NCBI GenBank assembly: GCA_021770615.1
Contig: JAETQR010000014.1
Coordinates: forward strand, 1-64,000
Direction of reading: 5' to 3'
DNA: 64,000 bases
From: Lachnospiraceae bacterium
GTDB lineage: Bacteria > Bacillota_A > Clostridia > Lachnospirales > Lachnospiraceae
The notes beneath the pieces are model-generated. The model did not search any database and was not told the origin of the DNA. It worked only from the letters and a program-made list of their open reading frames with translations. Shown here piece after piece: positions 62,442 through 64,000 of the stretch. The position numbers and the translations under genes are program-made. Position 1 is the stretch's first letter. Each line of letters starts with the position of its first letter.

Positions 62442-62657
62442 ATGAAAAAGAAAACGGACAACCTCCTCTTAGCTAGAGAGGAACTTATGAGCGAGATCGA
62501 AGAAATCAAACTCCTTCTGGAAATCGCTCATTCAAATTTTGACAATGCCAGTGATCCTGACCTTGTCGACAGCTGCATCTATGAAATGAACGCTATCCAG
62601 TATAAATATAAGTATCTGCTAAAACAGATGCGCAAAATGGAGAGCCTCAGCAGTTAA
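62442..62657 (+). CDS. DUF2508 (YaaL-like) small protein
   Basis: 71 residues from ATG 62442, with GAGGG upstream. EELMSEIEEIKLLLEIAHSN, FDNASDPDLVDSCIYEMNAI and YKYKYLLKQMRK match the helical DUF2508 family, found in many Firmicutes near recombination or sporulation genes and of unknown function. Here it stands alone between the Tad and flagellar genes, convergent with fliS. Confidence 0.82.
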   Translation: MKKKTDNLLLAREELMSEIEEIKLLLEIAHSNFDNASDPDLVDSCIYEMNAIQYKYKYLLKQMRKMESLSS

Positions 62658-62681
62658 ACAGGCATGAGTCTCCTCATGCCT
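62658..62681. terminator. Terminator shared by the DUF2508 gene and fliS
   Basis: CAGGCATGAG pairs with CTCATGCCTG around TCTC, overlapping the last codons of fliS; A/T-runs are short on both sides. Confidence 0.6.
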
Positions 62682-63162
62682 GAAAACCACGGTTTACACT
62701 TACATCTACACCGATACTTTCATTCAAATGATTCCTCCCATAAGTAAGCCCTGCATAAATCGGCTGTGCATTCTGCATCACCGCATCGGAATCATCCTGT
62801 GCGGCCACTTCCTTAAAGGCAGGAAGCAGTTTATTTATAATACGGACAGCATGTTCAAACCGGTCACTGTCACGATAAGCTATGCCCTGACAAAGCTCAT
62901 GATAAGAATATACATAAAGCCTTCGCAGATAATGAGATATCTCATAAGTGAAATCAAGACTTCCCATAAGTTCTGTGAGAAATCCCCGTGCGCGTTCGAT
63001 CTCACGCCTGCACTCTGCCATATTGCCCTCTGAAAGAAACTTTGTTCCCTCAGAAACGCTATCTAAAAATGCCTCATAAATGATCACAACGAGTTCACTT
63101 CGATTCGCCTGTGCCACTCTCGCCGCATAGGCATTTAATCGTTCTTTATCCAATATCGACAC
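62674..63162 (-). CDS. fliS: Flagellin-export chaperone FliS
   Basis: 162 residues starting with GTG; slightly longer than usual. A four-helix bundle: ERLNAYAARVAQANRSELVV, VSEGTKFLSEGNMAECRREI, ARGFLTELMGSLDF and HYLRRLYVYSYHELCQGIAY match FliS. It holds flagellin unfolded before export. It lies 41 bases after the flagellin gene on the same strand. Confidence 0.9.
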   Translation of the reverse strand: MSILDKERLNAYAARVAQANRSELVVIIYEAFLDSVSEGTKFLSEGNMAECRREIERARGFLTELMGSLDFTYEISHYLRRLYVYSYHELCQGIAYRDSDRFEHAVRIINKLLPAFKEVAAQDDSDAVMQNAQPIYAGLTYGRNHLNESIGVDVSVNRGFQA

Positions 63163-63203
63163 ACCTTTCCTTTCCGGTCCGAATAACAGATCTGGCTATA
63201 TCA

Positions 63204-64000
63204 TCAGCCCTGGAGCAGCTGTAAAATTGTCTGAGGTCTGTTATTTGCCTGTGCTAACATGGACGTTCCCGCCTGACTGAGCACACTGAGCTGTGTAAAC
63301 TCTGTCATCTCCTCTGACATATCGACATCTTCGATCCTCGAACATGCCTCGGTAAGGTTCTGGGAGGTCGTATCAAGACTGGTCGTCGCCGAATCCAGAC
63401 GATTCTCATATGCACCAAGTTTAGCACGAACCGCAGAAACTTCTTCGATCGCCGCATTAAATTTACTGATAGAGTCGGCTGCTCCCTCCTGTGTGCAAAC
63501 ATTACAATATTCAATATTAAGGGATTTACATGTCACCGGAGGAATCGAAATATCGATCGTCTGTCCCTCATTGGAGCCGATCTGGATCGCTACAAATCCA
63601 GCGTCAAGCACCGTCACATCCGCATTCGATCCCGCTGTAGCATCTGATACATCAAAGATCATGCAAAATCCGTCACGATCGGATACCGTCACACGGCCGC
63701 CCTCAATAAAAGTAGTTGCTGTCTTGGAAAACCCGGAATCTGTATCAATCGTAACTTTCGCATCCTGTCCCTGTACAACGGTTCCACCATCTACTCCGAG
63801 TTTAGCAGCCAATGCCGGATTATCTGTCGTGACCTGTATATTATACTGTGCCCCATACAATTTGGATTCAAAATAAAGAGACGTCGCATTGGCAAGCTCC
63901 TCTTCATTTCCCATATTATTTACCGGTACCACATCAATGTTCATGCTCTCACAGCGGTCACGGATCTTCGCATATACATCCTCAAGTGTCTCTCCCTCTT
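63204..64000 (-). CDS. Flagellin, 3' part; the start is outside the window
   Basis: The frame runs to the window edge without a start (upstream text ETLEDVYAKIRDRCESMN), so this is the middle and C-terminal part, about 265 residues. The C-terminal D0/D1 domain is clear: ISKFNAAIEEVSAVRAKLGA, YENRLDSATTSL and VLSQAGTSMLAQANN. The central variable domain (about residues 30-130 of the visible part) holds beta-rich sequence. Unusual cysteines occur: NIEYCNVCTQE just before the D1 helix, and CSRIEDVDMSEE in it. It is followed by fliS. Confidence 0.93.
   Translation of the reverse strand, partial: EGETLEDVYAKIRDRCESMNIDVVPVNNMGNEEELANATSLYFESKLYGAQYNIQVTTDNPALAAKLGVDGGTVVQGQDAKVTIDTDSGFSKTATTFIEGGRVTVSDRDGFCMIFDVSDATAGSNADVTVLDAGFVAIQIGSNEGQTIDISIPPVTCKSLNIEYCNVCTQEGAADSISKFNAAIEEVSAVRAKLGAYENRLDSATTSLDTTSQNLTEACSRIEDVDMSEEMTEFTQLSVLSQAGTSMLAQANNRPQTILQLLQG

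Overview
Organism. The window looks like part of a chromosome from a motile, Gram-positive, anaerobic Clostridia species, most likely Lachnospiraceae. Supports are strong AGGAGG ribosome sites, SpoVG, MecA, a GlgC/GlgD pair, a DnaD plus DnaI-type helicase loader, a small 2[4Fe-4S] ferredoxin, a DUF1858 protein, a Flp/Tad pilus cluster with DUF6382-FHA and DUF5702-type parts, and flagellar genes. I cannot name the species. I saw no rRNA, tRNA, CRISPR array, insertion sequence or prophage.

Layout. 1-2.9 kb: an ECF transporter S component with a MerR regulator, a membrane metallophosphoesterase and a YwmB-like protein. 3-9.7 kb: malQ, a PrsA/SurA-like lipoprotein, mfd and pth, all on the minus strand. 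10-17.7 kb: an AT-rich accessory block of acyl-activating and acyl-transferring enzymes. It is led by a 1051-residue protein joining an AMP-ligase, an acyl carrier domain and two PlsC domains, with a run of ten Cs between the PlsC domains. 18.3-21 kb: a secreted Big_2 surface protein. 21.1-28.4 kb: four ABC half-transporters in two pairs, the second with a tiny membrane-anchored partner. 28.5-31.3 kb: spoVG, then glgC-glgD. 31.5-36.6 kb: murC, a dense DnaA-box cluster, dnaD, a dnaI-like loader and prs. 36.8-44.6 kb: a class A penicillin-binding protein, a CgeB-like glycosyltransferase, an unknown protein behind a sigma-D promoter, a YgjP metallopeptidase, a LuxR-type regulator, mecA and a DUF1858 protein. 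44.7-52.4 kb: ferredoxin, pgi, murG, a HIT protein, a flavodoxin-SCP2 fusion, a rhomboid protease and a RACo-like ATPase. 52.3-62.2 kb: a complete Tad pilus operon. 62.4-64 kb: a DUF2508 protein, fliS and the 3' part of a flagellin gene.

How the genes work together. The Tad operon is read leftward from a promoter near 62.25 kb: prepilin peptidase, TadZ, TadA, TadB, TadC, Flp pilin, DUF5702-type protein, two TadE-like proteins around a second prepilin peptidase, and an FHA protein. The acyl block has the parts to activate fatty acids, hold them on a carrier domain and transfer them to acceptors, with a HAD phosphatase at the end; its product is unknown. DnaA boxes just ahead of dnaD and the loader suggest that expression of the helicase-loading genes, or initiation itself, is tied to DnaA.

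Most notable items: the acyl block with its possible phase-variation tract, the DnaA-box cluster, three long imperfect inverted repeats (18.1, 50.7 and 55.4 kb), a 25-base exact repeat found twice, and a prepilin peptidase whose reading frame seems to begin at a non-canonical ATT or ATA codon.
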